Positions 47,650 to 58,990 of a stretch of DNA of 64,000 nt are shown here, piece after piece. Under the pieces are notes generated by a model that saw only the letters and a program-made list of their open reading frames with translations, had not been told where the DNA came from and searched no databases. Where the stretch lies: the NCBI RefSeq assembly GCF_030463565.1, contig NC_134662.1, positions 1,116,001 through 1,180,000 on the forward strand, in the 5' to 3' direction. Position 1 is the stretch's first letter, and each line of letters opens with the position of its first letter. The position numbers were made by a program, and so were the translations under genes. The stretch comes from Pelecanus crispus (lineage: Eukaryota > Chordata > Aves > Pelecaniformes > Pelecanidae).

Positions 47650-50449
47650 CCGCCCTGCCCCTCGCCCTGCCCTGGGGAGCCTCATCCCCACCAAGCCCTG
47701 CCACTTGGTCCCCCCCACGGGGACCCCAGCCGTGGGTGCTGCCCCACCATGTGCCTGCACCCGTGTCCTCTCGCCAGGCCATGCCCCGCTGGGAGCTGCT
47801 GGCCTTGGGGTGGGTGTATGCCACAGGCACAGGGCTCCCAGGCCATGGCCTAATGGGTGCTTGGGGGCCCCAGGGTGGGCACCCACTGTGCGTGCAGGGC
47901 TCTGCTGGGTGGCTCCGGCCCAGGCACGGGTGCACACAGCAGGCGCAGGGCTCCCAGGTGATGCTCTGCGGGGTGCTGCCAGCCCTGGGGAGGGAGCACG
48001 CTTGGGGGCAGCCCCTCTGCGCACCTAAGGGGAACAGGATGTTCACCCCGCCAAACGCTCCCGGTCTCCGAGAGTGCCAAGGATGAATTCTTTCCCCGCC
48101 CAAGGCTTCAGTCATTCCCCTGTGAAAAATGTGCATCTTATTTCATTTGCAAGTGTCTTGGACTCCAGTTACCAGCTCTTCCCTCTTATCCTGCCTTTTT
48201 CTGCCAGCTTAAAGGGATTTTCAGTCTCTGTTTTTTTTTTCTCCCCATGAAGGAATTCACACACCGTGAAGGAGCCACTCTCAGGTCTTTTCAGATAAGA
48301 GCAGATGGAGCCCTTCTGCTCCCTCCTTGCTGGGTGTTTCCGCCCGCCGCCCCAGCACTCAGTCCCTCCTCTACAAAGCGCATCCTAGAGCAGGGAGCTG
48401 TGTTCCCATCCGCACCATCTTTAGGGGCTGGATCCCCACTTCCCACCACTTGCTGGGCCCTGCCCGCACGTCCGGCTGGCGGCGAGCCCCCGTGGGACCA
48501 GGGCTGCAGCGGGGGCTTGTGCTGAGCTCCCACCCGCTCTGCCCCACAGAAGCCCACAGCAGTTCTGCCTCCATGCCACTGCTGCTGCTCCAGCCCTGCG
48601 GCTCTGGCATGGCCTGCCCATCCCCAGGGGAGAAGCCTTTTTGTCTTGTCCAAAAACACCTGGCAGCAGGATTTATCCTTCCAGGAGTCCCCGTGTCAGC
48701 TGGGGGTGCAGGCAGGGTGGTGGCATGGGAGCTTCCCAAGGGCAGTGGCCATCCGTAGCAGTTTTCCCACCCGCACAGCTCTCCCCGGAGGTTGTTTTGC
48801 CAAGAGTCTGCGTTTGAGATCCGCCACTCTGGCTGCAGTTTTGCAGAGCTGGTTTTTAAGCCCAGCCTCTCCCATGGCACTCAGCCTTGCCGAAGTGATG
48901 ACGTGTGCACCCAATACTTCCGTCAGCCAAACTTATTTTCCTGTGCCCAAGTAGGCAACTAATATTCAGGGTTTCCCATCTTTTTCCTTTGCGGGAATAA
49001 ACTCCCTGTTGTTGGGAGCAAAGCATCTCTTTGGGGTAGGTGTGTTTATGCACAAAGGTGTAGTAGGTTCCTGCAGGAATAAATACCAGCCACCGGTTTC
49101 TTGTTCTTCTGGCTCTGAGCCGGCTCCAAGCATTTCCCAGGCTGCCGCTCGTGGAAAGGGTGAGTGAGAGGCCTCAGGGCAAGCACCCAGCAGCAACGGC
49201 ACAGAGAGGAGTCACAGAGGTAGGAGCTGGCGAAGGAGGAATTTGGGAAATTTCAGCAGGCCAGAGACCCCCCAGCCCTCCTGCCAGCGGGTGCTTTCTC
49301 ATTTATTTCATGGTCAGAAGGAATTTTTCAAATGAGGAAAAAGGAAAAGAAGGGAAAAAAACCCCCAAAACGCAGGTAGGAAACACTACAGGGGAAAAAA
49401 AAAACCAATAAAAAATGCAAAGTGTGGTCACTGCTTTTTCCATACCTTTGAGGTTTGGGGGGCCCCTCTGTGCTCACTCTGCTGCGGTTACTGGAGAGGA
49501 GCTGGGGACATGTTGGGGGGGAGTGATGGGGAGGGGTCACCCCCTGGCAGGGCGAGAGCATCAGGCTTCTCTGCGGGGCCTGGGGTCCCTGCATGGCACC
49601 TTGGGGTGCACCTGGCTGGCCTGCGCCCCCTGCACCCCCAGGCCATGCCCGATGTTGTACATCTGCCCCCGCTAAGGGACAGATCTGCCACTGTACCCGC
49701 CACCACCCCTGAGGGCTGGAGGGGCAGCCACAGCTCTGCTGAAAATTCCCAGATGGGATCAACCCCCGCAAAAACATGAAAATTCTTCTCTTCATGTTGG
49801 CCCTGCCAGTTTTTGGCATCCCAGGAGAGAGCGAGCTGGCAGGAGCCATGCCCACAGAGCCTGAAATTGGAGCAGCCAGCATCCCAAGAGCCCTCTGAAC
49901 TGGGAAACACCGAACCCCTAAGTCACTGGGACAAACAGGGAAGCACAATTTCATGTGTTGACTATTGCTCTGGGTTAACGATGTCAGGCAAAACGAATCC
50001 TGTGTGCAGCTCCGCTCCCTGCCCTGCTGTTACCCAACACTGGAGCTTGTCCTGGGAAATAACGGGGTTATGCCAGGTGCCGAAGCAGACATGTTCCCAC
50101 TGGTTATTTTCCGCATTTGCAGTGTTTGTGCTGAGGCAGGAAAGAGGTAACGTAAGAAGCCGAGGCCTGTTGGAAGCCACATGATTTATACACTTTCCTT
50201 TGGCTGTATTTGCTTATTGGGACATCTCCAATTTGCCCTGAGAAATATGAATTTTTAACGTACACAAATGAAAAGTCCCCTGAGGCCCTGAGCTACCCTG
50301 GGCTGTGAATGACCATGGGTCAATGGGAAGGTGCGCTCTGCAGGGCCGGATGCACTCAAGTTTAAATAGAGCTTAAAGTGGGCTGGCCAGCAGGGATTGA
50401 TCTCTCGGGGCATTTCTCTGTGCCAAGAGGGAGCCCTGGTCTGCCCTGT
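47650..50449. other. Intergenic region right of the array
   Basis: GC-rich non-repetitive sequence with no recognisable exon. In human the gene divergent to ANGPTL4 is KANK3. Its ankyrin repeats, coiled coil and N-terminal motif were looked for and not seen up to the window end. Confidence 0.45.
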
Positions 50450-50730
50450 GAGGAAATGGGCTCAAGCTGCGCCAGGGGAGGTTTAGGTTGGAAATTAGGA
50501 AAAATTTCTTCATGGAAAGGGTGGTCAAGCATTGGAACAGGCTGCCCAGAGAGGTGGTGGAGTCACCATCCCTGGAAGTGTTCAAAAAACAGGTAGATGT
50601 GGCACTTCGGGACATAGTTTAGTCTAGTCTACCCTTGATTGGTTTAGTGTGGACTTGGTAGTGTGGGTTAATGGTTGGGCTGGATGATCTTAAAGGTCTT
50701 TTCCAACCTAGACGATTCTATGATTCTATG
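50450..50730 (+). mobile_element. CR1 LINE 3' fragment, plus orientation
   Basis: The sequence runs from GGCTCAAGCTGCGCC, GGTTTAGGTTGGAAATTAGG and TTCTTCATGGAAAGGGTGG through the CR1 3' UTR to the tail GATTCTATGATTCTATG. It is 5'-truncated. It shares the TTTAGTCTAGTCT and TTGATTGGTTTAGTGTGG variants with the minus-strand copy at 35979-36214. Confidence 0.93.
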
Positions 50731-51002
50731 AAAAGGGCTGCAGCCAAAATGCCCGTGGGGTTGTGACTGCCCAGCTTAGTTTGGGGCTGGGGAAGGGCGG
50801 AGGTTTGCTCCCGGGGGGATGAAGGATCTTTTACCCTGCGCAGCAGAGTACACCCCCAGGAGGGACCCCACAAGGACCCTGCCCCAGCCCAGCAGACCCT
50901 GCGGCCTTTGGGACACTGGAGCAGCCCAGGGAGCAGCAGGGCACGGTGGCCCTCAGGGCTGCCCCTCGCGTCTCCGCGTGCTTCCTCAGGGTCCCCCCGG
51001 CT

Positions 51003-51172
51003 GGGGTCATCCCCTGGCTGGGGTCATCCCCTGGTGAGGGAACAGCAAAGTCCAGAGGAAGTTATTTTTTGTGGATGTCTAGAGAGACAGGAACAGGGGT
51101 TGCTCCCATCCCCATCCCTATGCTTATCCCAATCACCACACCCATTCCCGTTGTCATCCCCATCCCCTCTTC
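51003..51172. repeat. Short tandem duplication and decayed CCCATC-type array
   Basis: GGGGTCATCCCCTGGCT is duplicated in tandem at about 51003-51033. From about 51105 to 51172 there follow degenerate CCCATCCC-like hexamers (CCCCATCCC, CCCATTCCC, CCCCATCCCC). It looks like a small, decayed relative of the large array at 46927-47646. Confidence 0.6.
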
Positions 51173-54100
51173 CATGCAATCCCCCCGGTCCCGCTGGCCG
51201 GGAAAGGCAGTATCCCCAGCACGCACTGCAAGTAGCTCCTCCAAGCAGCCCCTGTGTGCCTGGCGGCACATCCCCAACCCTGTCCCCAACCCCAATCCCG
51301 TCCTGCCGGCCCGTGCACGACAGGCCAGTGGGCGGGCTGCAATGGGTGTCTTTGTTCTCTGCCTTTCTCCATCCCACTCCTTCCCACGCTGACCTGGCGG
51401 GTCACTGTGCGAAAGTTCAGCCTGGTCTGAACTCGCATGAATTCCTGCAGCTGCTCAGCCCCCGGGCTCACGTCACCGGAGGGATGGGAGAGATGCTGAT
51501 TTACAGGAAGGTTGCTCACAGCTTTGCTCTGTTGTTGAAAATGGCAAACGTAAGGGAGACTCCAATGAGAGGGGAATAGGGCATATGTGAATTACACCGT
51601 CACTGCTTCAGGGATAAATTTAGGTTTTCCAGAGAAACGGTTATTCTGATTCAGCGGTGGTCAGGAGACATCCAACAGGGATTTCCTACCGGCCACTGGC
51701 TGAGCGCAGCAGCACGTCTCACCCAGACAGGCACTGGCAGCATTCCCAGCCGGAGCGGGCACCCCATCCGCCTTGGTCTCCGCTCAAACCTGGTCCCGGC
51801 AGTGATTTATCTATTGCACACCCACAGGGCCCAGTCCTGCTAGCAAAACAGTTCTGTGTGCTAAAACCCATACATGCTGGGGTCACTTATTCCCACTTTT
51901 CCCAAACATGAGTTTTTCTGGACCAGAAACCCTGCCGCTCCCTGCTCCAGAGAGGGGCTGTGCGGCTCCTGGCCTCAGCACACGGCAGCGAGGGAGCAGC
52001 CCGACTCCTGCAGCCTGCTTGGTGGCCAGGTTAGTTGTATCCCGACCTTCACCGCCCGGAGGGGACTGGTGACACCAGGGTGGCACAGGCCGCCTCAGCA
52101 CCAGCCTCGTCCTTCCCCAGGGCTGGGACACCCCCTCATCCCCGTCAGCGAGTTCGCAAAAGCTTCTGCTCTTGACGGTGCTGCTTCTTGAGCAGAGACA
52201 AACTTCCAAGCAGGGTGAGTAAGAAACATGGAAAATTGGTTGCAGCTGTCCGCCCCCAGCAAGGACCAGCTGCATCAGGAGCTCAGCCATGTCGCCCGGG
52301 CTTCATTCCCATCCTCTCTCGTCCAGCTTTCCCTGCCGGCACAAGGCAGCCCTGGGTAAACTGCTGACAGCCCAGGCGATGGGGGAAGATGTCGGTACCT
52401 GGGCTGCAATGGCCCCTATGGGCTCCGGAGGATGGGGTGAGGGTTGCAGCCACCCTGGGATTCCTCTGTCCCGGGGAGGATCCCAGGCACCATTAGCCAG
52501 AGCAGGGAAGCCCATTTTCACACTTGAAAAGCTGACATAAAAGGCCCGCCACACTCTCGGTCCAAGCAGCCTCCTTATTTTCCTGGCAGGGCTGGATGAA
52601 GGTTATGCAAGTCTTCACTACCCTTTATTCTTCCTGGCATCCCAGGGCTCCTCAGGGAGCACCGGGGTTACTGTGCGAAAGGTCACACATGCCAGAAGGC
52701 AGGAAACCGGGGGGCTTGGGTTAACGTGGGAGGCTTGGCAGCCAGAGAAATCCGACCCTTATTTTTACAGTCATCTCTCAATTTAAACAACACGCGTTTT
52801 GAATTAGGGGCTCTCGCTGCCTGGGCTCGCAGCTCGTCGGCGCAGGGAGCTCCAGGCCCCCAGGGAACGGGGCTGCCCCTTGGCACGCTTGGTTTGCTCC
52901 CAAGCCCGTGCAGGAAGGGCCGGACCACTGAAACCAGGGCTGGGCTCTGCTTTCCCAATAAGACAACGGTCGCTTCCCTTTTATTAGCAGCCTTTGGATA
53001 GTGACAGAGACAGTGGCTTTGGAAGAGCCTTTCATGGGCATGGGGGGTGACAGGGGATTTCTCCAGATGTTTTCTGAACATCCTTTCACTTCCTTCACTG
53101 TTTCTGGAAGGAGATGCCCAGAGCCTCCGGAAGGAGAGAGCAGCTGCAGCAAGCATGAGCAGAGCCCACAGTGAGTGCATCTGTGGTGCCTTCGTCACTC
53201 CTGGCTCGGCTGGATCTCCTGGCGCAGCACAAATGGGTTTTTTGGCTGCACTGTGTGATAAGCCTCAGGGACACTCGTGCCGCCCAGGAAGGTTTTTAGC
53301 CACCCCAGGACGTGCAGGATGAGTGGCCGCACTGGCCCTCAGGGACTTGCACTCCCCTCTGACACCTTGCTGGGTGAGTGCTGGGTAAGTGCTGCTGGGT
53401 CTCCTGAGCTCTCCTACACGCTGCATTCATCTCTTGTTTTGCTCAGGGGGTTGTTTCCTACTGTCCCCTTCTCCCCTGGTGCTGCGCAGGTCCCCGTCCC
53501 ATCAGGACACTCCCTGCCCGTCCCTGTGTCCCCACCGGGCCAGGGCTGCTTTTCCCCGCTGTTGGCTCCCAACGCCCATAGGAGAGGGCTGGAGCCTTAG
53601 ATGGGGGAATGCCGGGGGAGGCACTCCTCGTCCAGCCAGCGCAGGGGAAAAGCACACAGGGTCTAGGGTCACGATAAGGCGACATGATGCTTGGGCTGCT
53701 CGTCCAGCTCCGGTGGCCAAAGCACAGGCAAAGGCACAACCGTGCCTCAAAGGACCAGGTGACATTTCTCAGCCTGCCTGGCCAGCTGCATACAAACTGT
53801 GTACTCAGCTACGTAACAGGGTGTCCGGGAGTACCGGCCTCGGGATGCATCTGGGAAGTCATGGCATTTCCTACTGCGGCAGAAGGTTACATTGAGAAGG
53901 TAAGGCGAAGGGATGGCACAGGCTCTGCCGGGGTGGGGGGCCAAAAAGAAGTGACAAAAACAAGGCTTCCTCTGTCGCAAACATTTTCCAATAGGGTATA
54001 TAAATATATCTTAATCTTTAGCTAAGATTTTTCTGGATTTTTCCAGGTTTTCACACCCCACCCCACAGGCCATGCAGGCACTAGGTGATGAAAAAAACCA

Positions 54101-54460
54101 CTGCTTTCTGTTTACTGCAGTGAAAACCTGAAACAAAATGGATGAAAATGCCGCAAAGCACTGAAAGCTCCAGCAGCCCCTTTCCCAGCTGCCCCGCTGG
54201 TGAAATGGCAGCGGTGCCTGGGAGCCCAGCAGGCTGCGGGGGAGCTCCAGATCCCCAGGGGAGCCAGGGAACTGGGAGGTGGGACCCGGCCCCGTTTCTA
54301 GCCCTGGACCTTTCCCCTCCTGTGACAGTGACCTTGGTGGCTTCTCAATTTCCTTAGCTGCACAATGAGCATTTCGCTGCCTGCGGGGCAAATCCAAGCT
54401 CTCCCCAGCACACAGCGGGCTTGCGGTGCTTGGTTTCCTAAGTGGGAGCTGCCCAGTACA
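51173..54460. other. Intergenic, no gene recognised
   Basis: No exons, transposons or RNA genes seen. Composition is GC-rich and open frames of 80-170 codons are without family resemblance. Confidence 0.45.
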
Positions 54461-54553
54461 CAGCACCTGCAGGTCCCACACCTGGGGCAACCCGCACCCA
54501 GAACCCCCCACCCAGCACCCACAGGTCCCACGCCTGGGGCAACCCGCACCCAG
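54461..54553. repeat. Tandem duplication of about 41 bp, period 52
   Basis: CAGCACC...AGGTCCCA and the following CCTGGGGCAACCCGCACCCAG occur at 54461-54501 and again at 54513-54553 with only a few differences. The copies are separated by 11 bases. Confidence 0.8.
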
Positions 54554-56094
54554 CTTTGCCTTATGTCTTCTTGCACAGCCCAGAGAAGGAGCACATGGGC
54601 ATGAAGTGATTCTGCTTGGGCAGGGCTGGGACAGAGCAACCTCTGTTGAGTTTGAGTTTCTTAGAAAAAAACTCCCGATGCCAAGAACCCTCCTACACAG
54701 CTCAGGGATGCCTGGAAATTGCTTCCCCATTGCAAAGTGCAGAGAAGAGGTAAATTCCAAGCATGGTCCAAGAAAATCCCCCACCCCAAAAAAAGAAATC
54801 GAAACCAGGACATTTCCCATCAAACAAAGTAGCTGAGGATGCCATGATCATCATGGCTGGCTGTCACCCCCCGAGACCATGGGGCACCGCAACATCTCCA
54901 TTTCAGCTGAAAACTAGGGTTTGTGTTGGCAAGTGTCGCTTTAAAATTGCAGCTTTGGGGTTCCCTTTTGCTACCTGGCCATTTCCAAAATCACCCAAAT
55001 TGATATCCTTGGCCAGGCAATATCTTCCTTTGGGAGAAACCCTCTGGGGAGGGCAAGGTCAGGGAGTAGAGGGGAGTGGGGGGGTGTCCCAGCGCTACAC
55101 AGCACCCGCACCCCTGGGCGAGGACAGAGCTGGGGATTGCCCTGGGCGAATCGCCAGCCTCTGGGTGACTTTCCATGTGTTACATATTTGGGAGGATTTC
55201 TGTTTAATGCTGCAAGAATGAACGGCAGGCAGCACAGAAGGTCAGGGCAAGAAAAACCTCATCGGTGTACCTTGCTGTGGAGCTCTGCTCTCATCAGGAT
55301 TTTCTCTAGACCAAGGAGAGAAAGCCACTGGCAGTTTCTGGTGCATGTTCCTTCTCCCGCTGCATGGCTCCCCGAGGACACCCTGCCACCAGCCTCAGCT
55401 GGCACTCTGCAGAAAGTTCGAATATCATCAGGAACGTGGTCTTGCAGCAGGGCCAGATGCCTTCCTGGGACTCAGGGATGCCTCAAGCACTGCTGTGCTA
55501 AGGGAGAGGGTTTGCCCTTTCATCGGGGCAGCTTATGGGTTGTGCCAGGCAGCTGCAGTACTGCCAACACCAGGCTCAGCCCCCCCGGCGGTTTCCTCCA
55601 CCTTTGTGAGTGTCCTGGGAAGTCCCCAGCCACATCTGGGTGCAGCACGTGGGTGTTCGCAGGCACTGGTGACACACGGGCAGCCTCGTAGGGCCGGGGT
55701 TTCTTCATCTCTCCCAAGTCCCTCTAATATGCTGAGCTGGTGCAAGGGATGGACCTGTGCCTGGCTCTGCAGCTCCTTTACCCTTGGACTTCAGTAAGTG
55801 GTGCAAAAATAGCTGTCAAAAAGGGGAGAGGTGACCTTTGTCATTTGAATAACTGTTTGCTTTGTCAGTGCAAGCACAGTGTGTTTGGGGATTTTGTGGA
55901 AGGTTACAGGGGCTCTGAGCCAGGACCAGACAATTTTCCTTCTCTCTGGCAGCAGCCGTGAACCACACTGGGAATGCGGCCTCCTAATCCCTGCGCAGGG
56001 AGGAGATGCCTTCCAGGAGTGCTAGTGGAGGCTCTCGGCTTCCCCAGCCTGTCTGCATGCCAGAAACGCTCCCCTGTTTGGTTGTCCAACCATG
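54554..56094. other. Intergenic, no gene recognised
   Basis: GC-rich sequence without recognised exons, repeats or RNA genes. Confidence 0.45.
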
Positions 56095-56275
56095 GGATGG
56101 GAAGGGGGAGGCTGCAGGGATGGGATGGGATGGGATGGGATGGGATGGGATGGGATGGGATGGGATGGGAAGGGGTATGCTGCAGGGATGGGATGGAATG
56201 GGGGAGGTTGCAGAGTGGGATGGGAAGGGGGAGGCTGCAGGCATGGGATAGGAAAGGGGAGGCTGCAGGGGTGGG
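56095..56275. repeat. Compound array: (GGGAT)n pentamer inside a roughly 20-bp repeat
   Basis: A core of about eleven GGGAT units (56117-56170) is embedded in repeats of GGGAAGGGGGAGGCTGCAGG-like units that recur to about 56275. All frames are open and give Met-Gly-Trp-Asp or Pro-Ser-His-Pro repeats, which are not genes. Confidence 0.9.
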
Positions 56276-58150
56276 AATGGACTCAGGAATGCCATAAGCT
56301 GTTTGGGATTTAATGGCAAATCCTCACATCATGCTGGTCTTTTGAGCGCACAAAAGCAAAAGCTGAAAAATTGGCCCCCTTGTCTTCAGGAGCTCGAGCA
56401 AGGTGCTCAATCTCTTCTGCCACAGGGGGACAAAAGGGGATCCCAGGGAGCTGAGAGCCCGGCCAGGGGCCCGGAGAGCGGGGAACGCAGCAGCTGGCTG
56501 AGACAGGACCCCCCGGCCGTGGTGGGGACAGAGCCGCTGCAGAGCGCTGCTGCCGCGGCTGAGCGCTGCCAGACGCCGACAGGTTCAAAGCCAGGAAGGG
56601 CCGGAGCACTGCCCGCGGGTAACCGCGCCTGCACCTGCCGCCGTGACCTTTCTGCCTGGCTTGGCAAACCCAGCCCAGAGAATGAAATTAGAAGCAATTA
56701 AAAATTAAGCTTGGCTCAGGCTCAGATCAAACTTTCTACCAATTTTAGCTGCTTGTTGCTTTGGAGACGGCATGCACTGGAGTTCAACTGGTGATGCAAC
56801 ATGGAGAGGGGGTTTCTGCTGGCGCAGGGCTCTTGGGGCCAGGAACAGACACGAGGGTGGCTGGTGGCTGGAGCGGGACGAGCCTGGGTGGGAACCAAAG
56901 TACACACTTAGAGCAGAAAGTAATGGACAGGTCCTGAAGTATTTAACCTCTCATTTGAAAATTGGCAGCTTTGTTTTCTGCTTCTCAATTAATTCTTGCT
57001 CAATTAATTCTTTTCTTCTTCCAGAGGAAAAAAGGAGCTTTGGGGGCTCCAAAAAAAGGAGAGAAACAAGACACAGCTTAAATCTTCCAGCAAAGACCCC
57101 CAAGACCCACCAGCTCAGGAGGGATGTCTGGAGTGCCTGCAGAGCTGCCGTGATGCGATGCAGGGGCGGGCAGGGGGCCAGTGCGGCAGGATGGGTTCGC
57201 TGGCCAGGGTGTCACCCCGGCAGCACCCAAAGAGCTTCCACGGCCTTTCTGGCCCACCTCAGATGCTGACTCATGGGCGGCACAGCTCGACACAGAGCAA
57301 ACAGGCCTGAGGTTGGGAGCAAGGACGGCAGTGGGCAGCGATGCCGAGCCAGGGCACCACCCACCCTTCACCTCCCCCAGGAGGGCAATCCAGTGGCGAC
57401 GGGCCCCTCGGCAGCACCCATGGGTGCTGGCCAGCAGCGGCCCTGCAGTGAGCCTGTCACAGCCTTTGCCGTGCTGCAGCAAAGAAGGAAAGCTCCCGCT
57501 AAAAGCATTTCCCTGCTGAGGGGTATTTGCACCCTGGGACGGGACTGGGCAATGCCACAGGGGCTCTGGCACCATCCTGCACACTGGCCCTGACTGATCT
57601 CAAGGCACTCCAGTCCCCTCCGGGAGATGCAGAGAGACCCTGCCCCGGTGCCACGCCACGGCTCCAACCCCAGCCAGGCGGGTGTGTGAGACGGCGAGCC
57701 ACCAGGCCATCTGTCACCCAAGCGATACTACAGCCGAAAAGAAGTTAAGCCCCCAGCTGCCCATGCCAGCAGGGCTTTGATGCAGAAAAGTGGGAAATTT
57801 CAGGCTTTGCAAGGCCCACGACGGTTTTGCTGTCATCTCTGATTTCACATGGAAGGGGCCTGGAGAAGGCAAGACGCCACAGCGATGGGCAGTCATCTAA
57901 AAGCCAGCGACAGCCGGCAGGCTCGGGACAGACAGCCTGGCTGGGACGCAGCCCCTTCACCTTTGGGTGCCTGCGGTGGAGAAGGCTGCGAGCAGCCGGC
58001 GTGCTCAGCGGGTGTCTGAGCTGTCATTCCTCGGGCCAAACGTCTACGTGGGGCCGAGCCAAGTGGTGTCCTTGCCTGCAGTGCCTGCACTGCAACCAGG
58101 TTGCCTTGACGTGCAGCGAGTGCCTCGAGACTCAGACACAGCTCCAGCAC
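56276..58150. other. Intergenic, no gene recognised
   Basis: Contains a small AT-rich patch near 56680-56760 (AATTAGAAGC and AATTAAAAATTAAGC) and otherwise GC-rich unique sequence. No exon recognised. Confidence 0.4.
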
Positions 58151-58164
58151 TCCAGACGGCTGCT

Positions 58165-58290
58165 GGGGAGGCAAATGCCACCGCTCATTTACATTACTCT
58201 GACAATATACCCCATAACTGACCAAACGAATCATGCTCCCTAATTACAACAGTTATTATTAACCACATCAGGACAGGTTTGCAAAAGGCA
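58165..58290. promoter_or_regulatory. Candidate conserved non-coding element
   Basis: An AT-rich, low-CpG block in GC-rich surroundings has CATTTACATTAC, GACAATATACC, CCAAACGAATCATG, CTAATTACAACAG and TTATTATTAACC motifs, including homeodomain-type TAATTA. No frame is meaningful. Calling it an enhancer is inference from composition and motif density. Confidence 0.3.
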
Positions 58291-58839
58291 ACTTCAGAGT
58301 CCCTGTGCCCGATGGCGGGACAGTGAGTAGGACAGTGGGACCATGCTACACGACCGGGATGTCCTCTGTGTCACTCGGGGGAGTCCTGACTGCATCTGGA
58401 CCATGGGAGCAGGGACATTCCTGGGTACCGGATGGGTTGGACGGGCTGGACAGGCGCCAGTGCTAGCATGGGAGCCTTGCACAGGGATGAGCGGCACCAC
58501 GCTGTCCCCAGTCTTCCCCCATGAGCCAAGCAGCTGCCCTTGGCTCAAACTCAGGCAAATCCCAAGGGAATCAGGACCACCTTTGTTTTTCAGGCCAAGA
58601 CTCCTGGTGATCCCAACATCTGGATGTTCAGGGGAAGAAAGGCAAGAGGGTCCTGCTGTGCAGAGGGAAGTGTGCTGGCCATCCTGCAACTCTGCTCCTT
58701 CCCCAGCCCTCAGATTGCTCCAGCTCCTGCCTGCGAGCCAGTGGCTCCGTGGCCTCTTTGCTGTATGTAGGGCATCCCGGGGGCACCCGCAGCAGCTTGT
58801 GCGTCGCCAGAGCTCCTGCCACTTCTGCTCCCCATTGAG

Positions 58840-58990
58840 CGCTTGGAGAGGCGCCTAATTCGTCCTTTCAGAGTGGAGATAAGATGGATTAAGGCCTGCT
58901 GAATGCTTGCCAAAAGAATGGCCATTAGGCCCTGGAGAGCTTAATCTCCACCAGACTAAAAGCAGACAGGCTGCACTGCAGCTAGTCCAG
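58840..58990. promoter_or_regulatory. Candidate conserved non-coding element
   Basis: A block of moderate GC has CTAATTCG, GATAAG, GGATTAAGG, GCCAAAAGAATGGCC, CATTAGG and TTAATC motifs, a typical mix of GATA, homeodomain and NFI-like sites. It is non-coding and unique in the window. Function is inferred only. Confidence 0.3.

Noticed and set aside
54011-54823. 270-codon minus-strand open frame
   Set aside because: Cys/Pro/Ser-rich low-information peptide overlapping a tandem duplication, with no domain or splice support.
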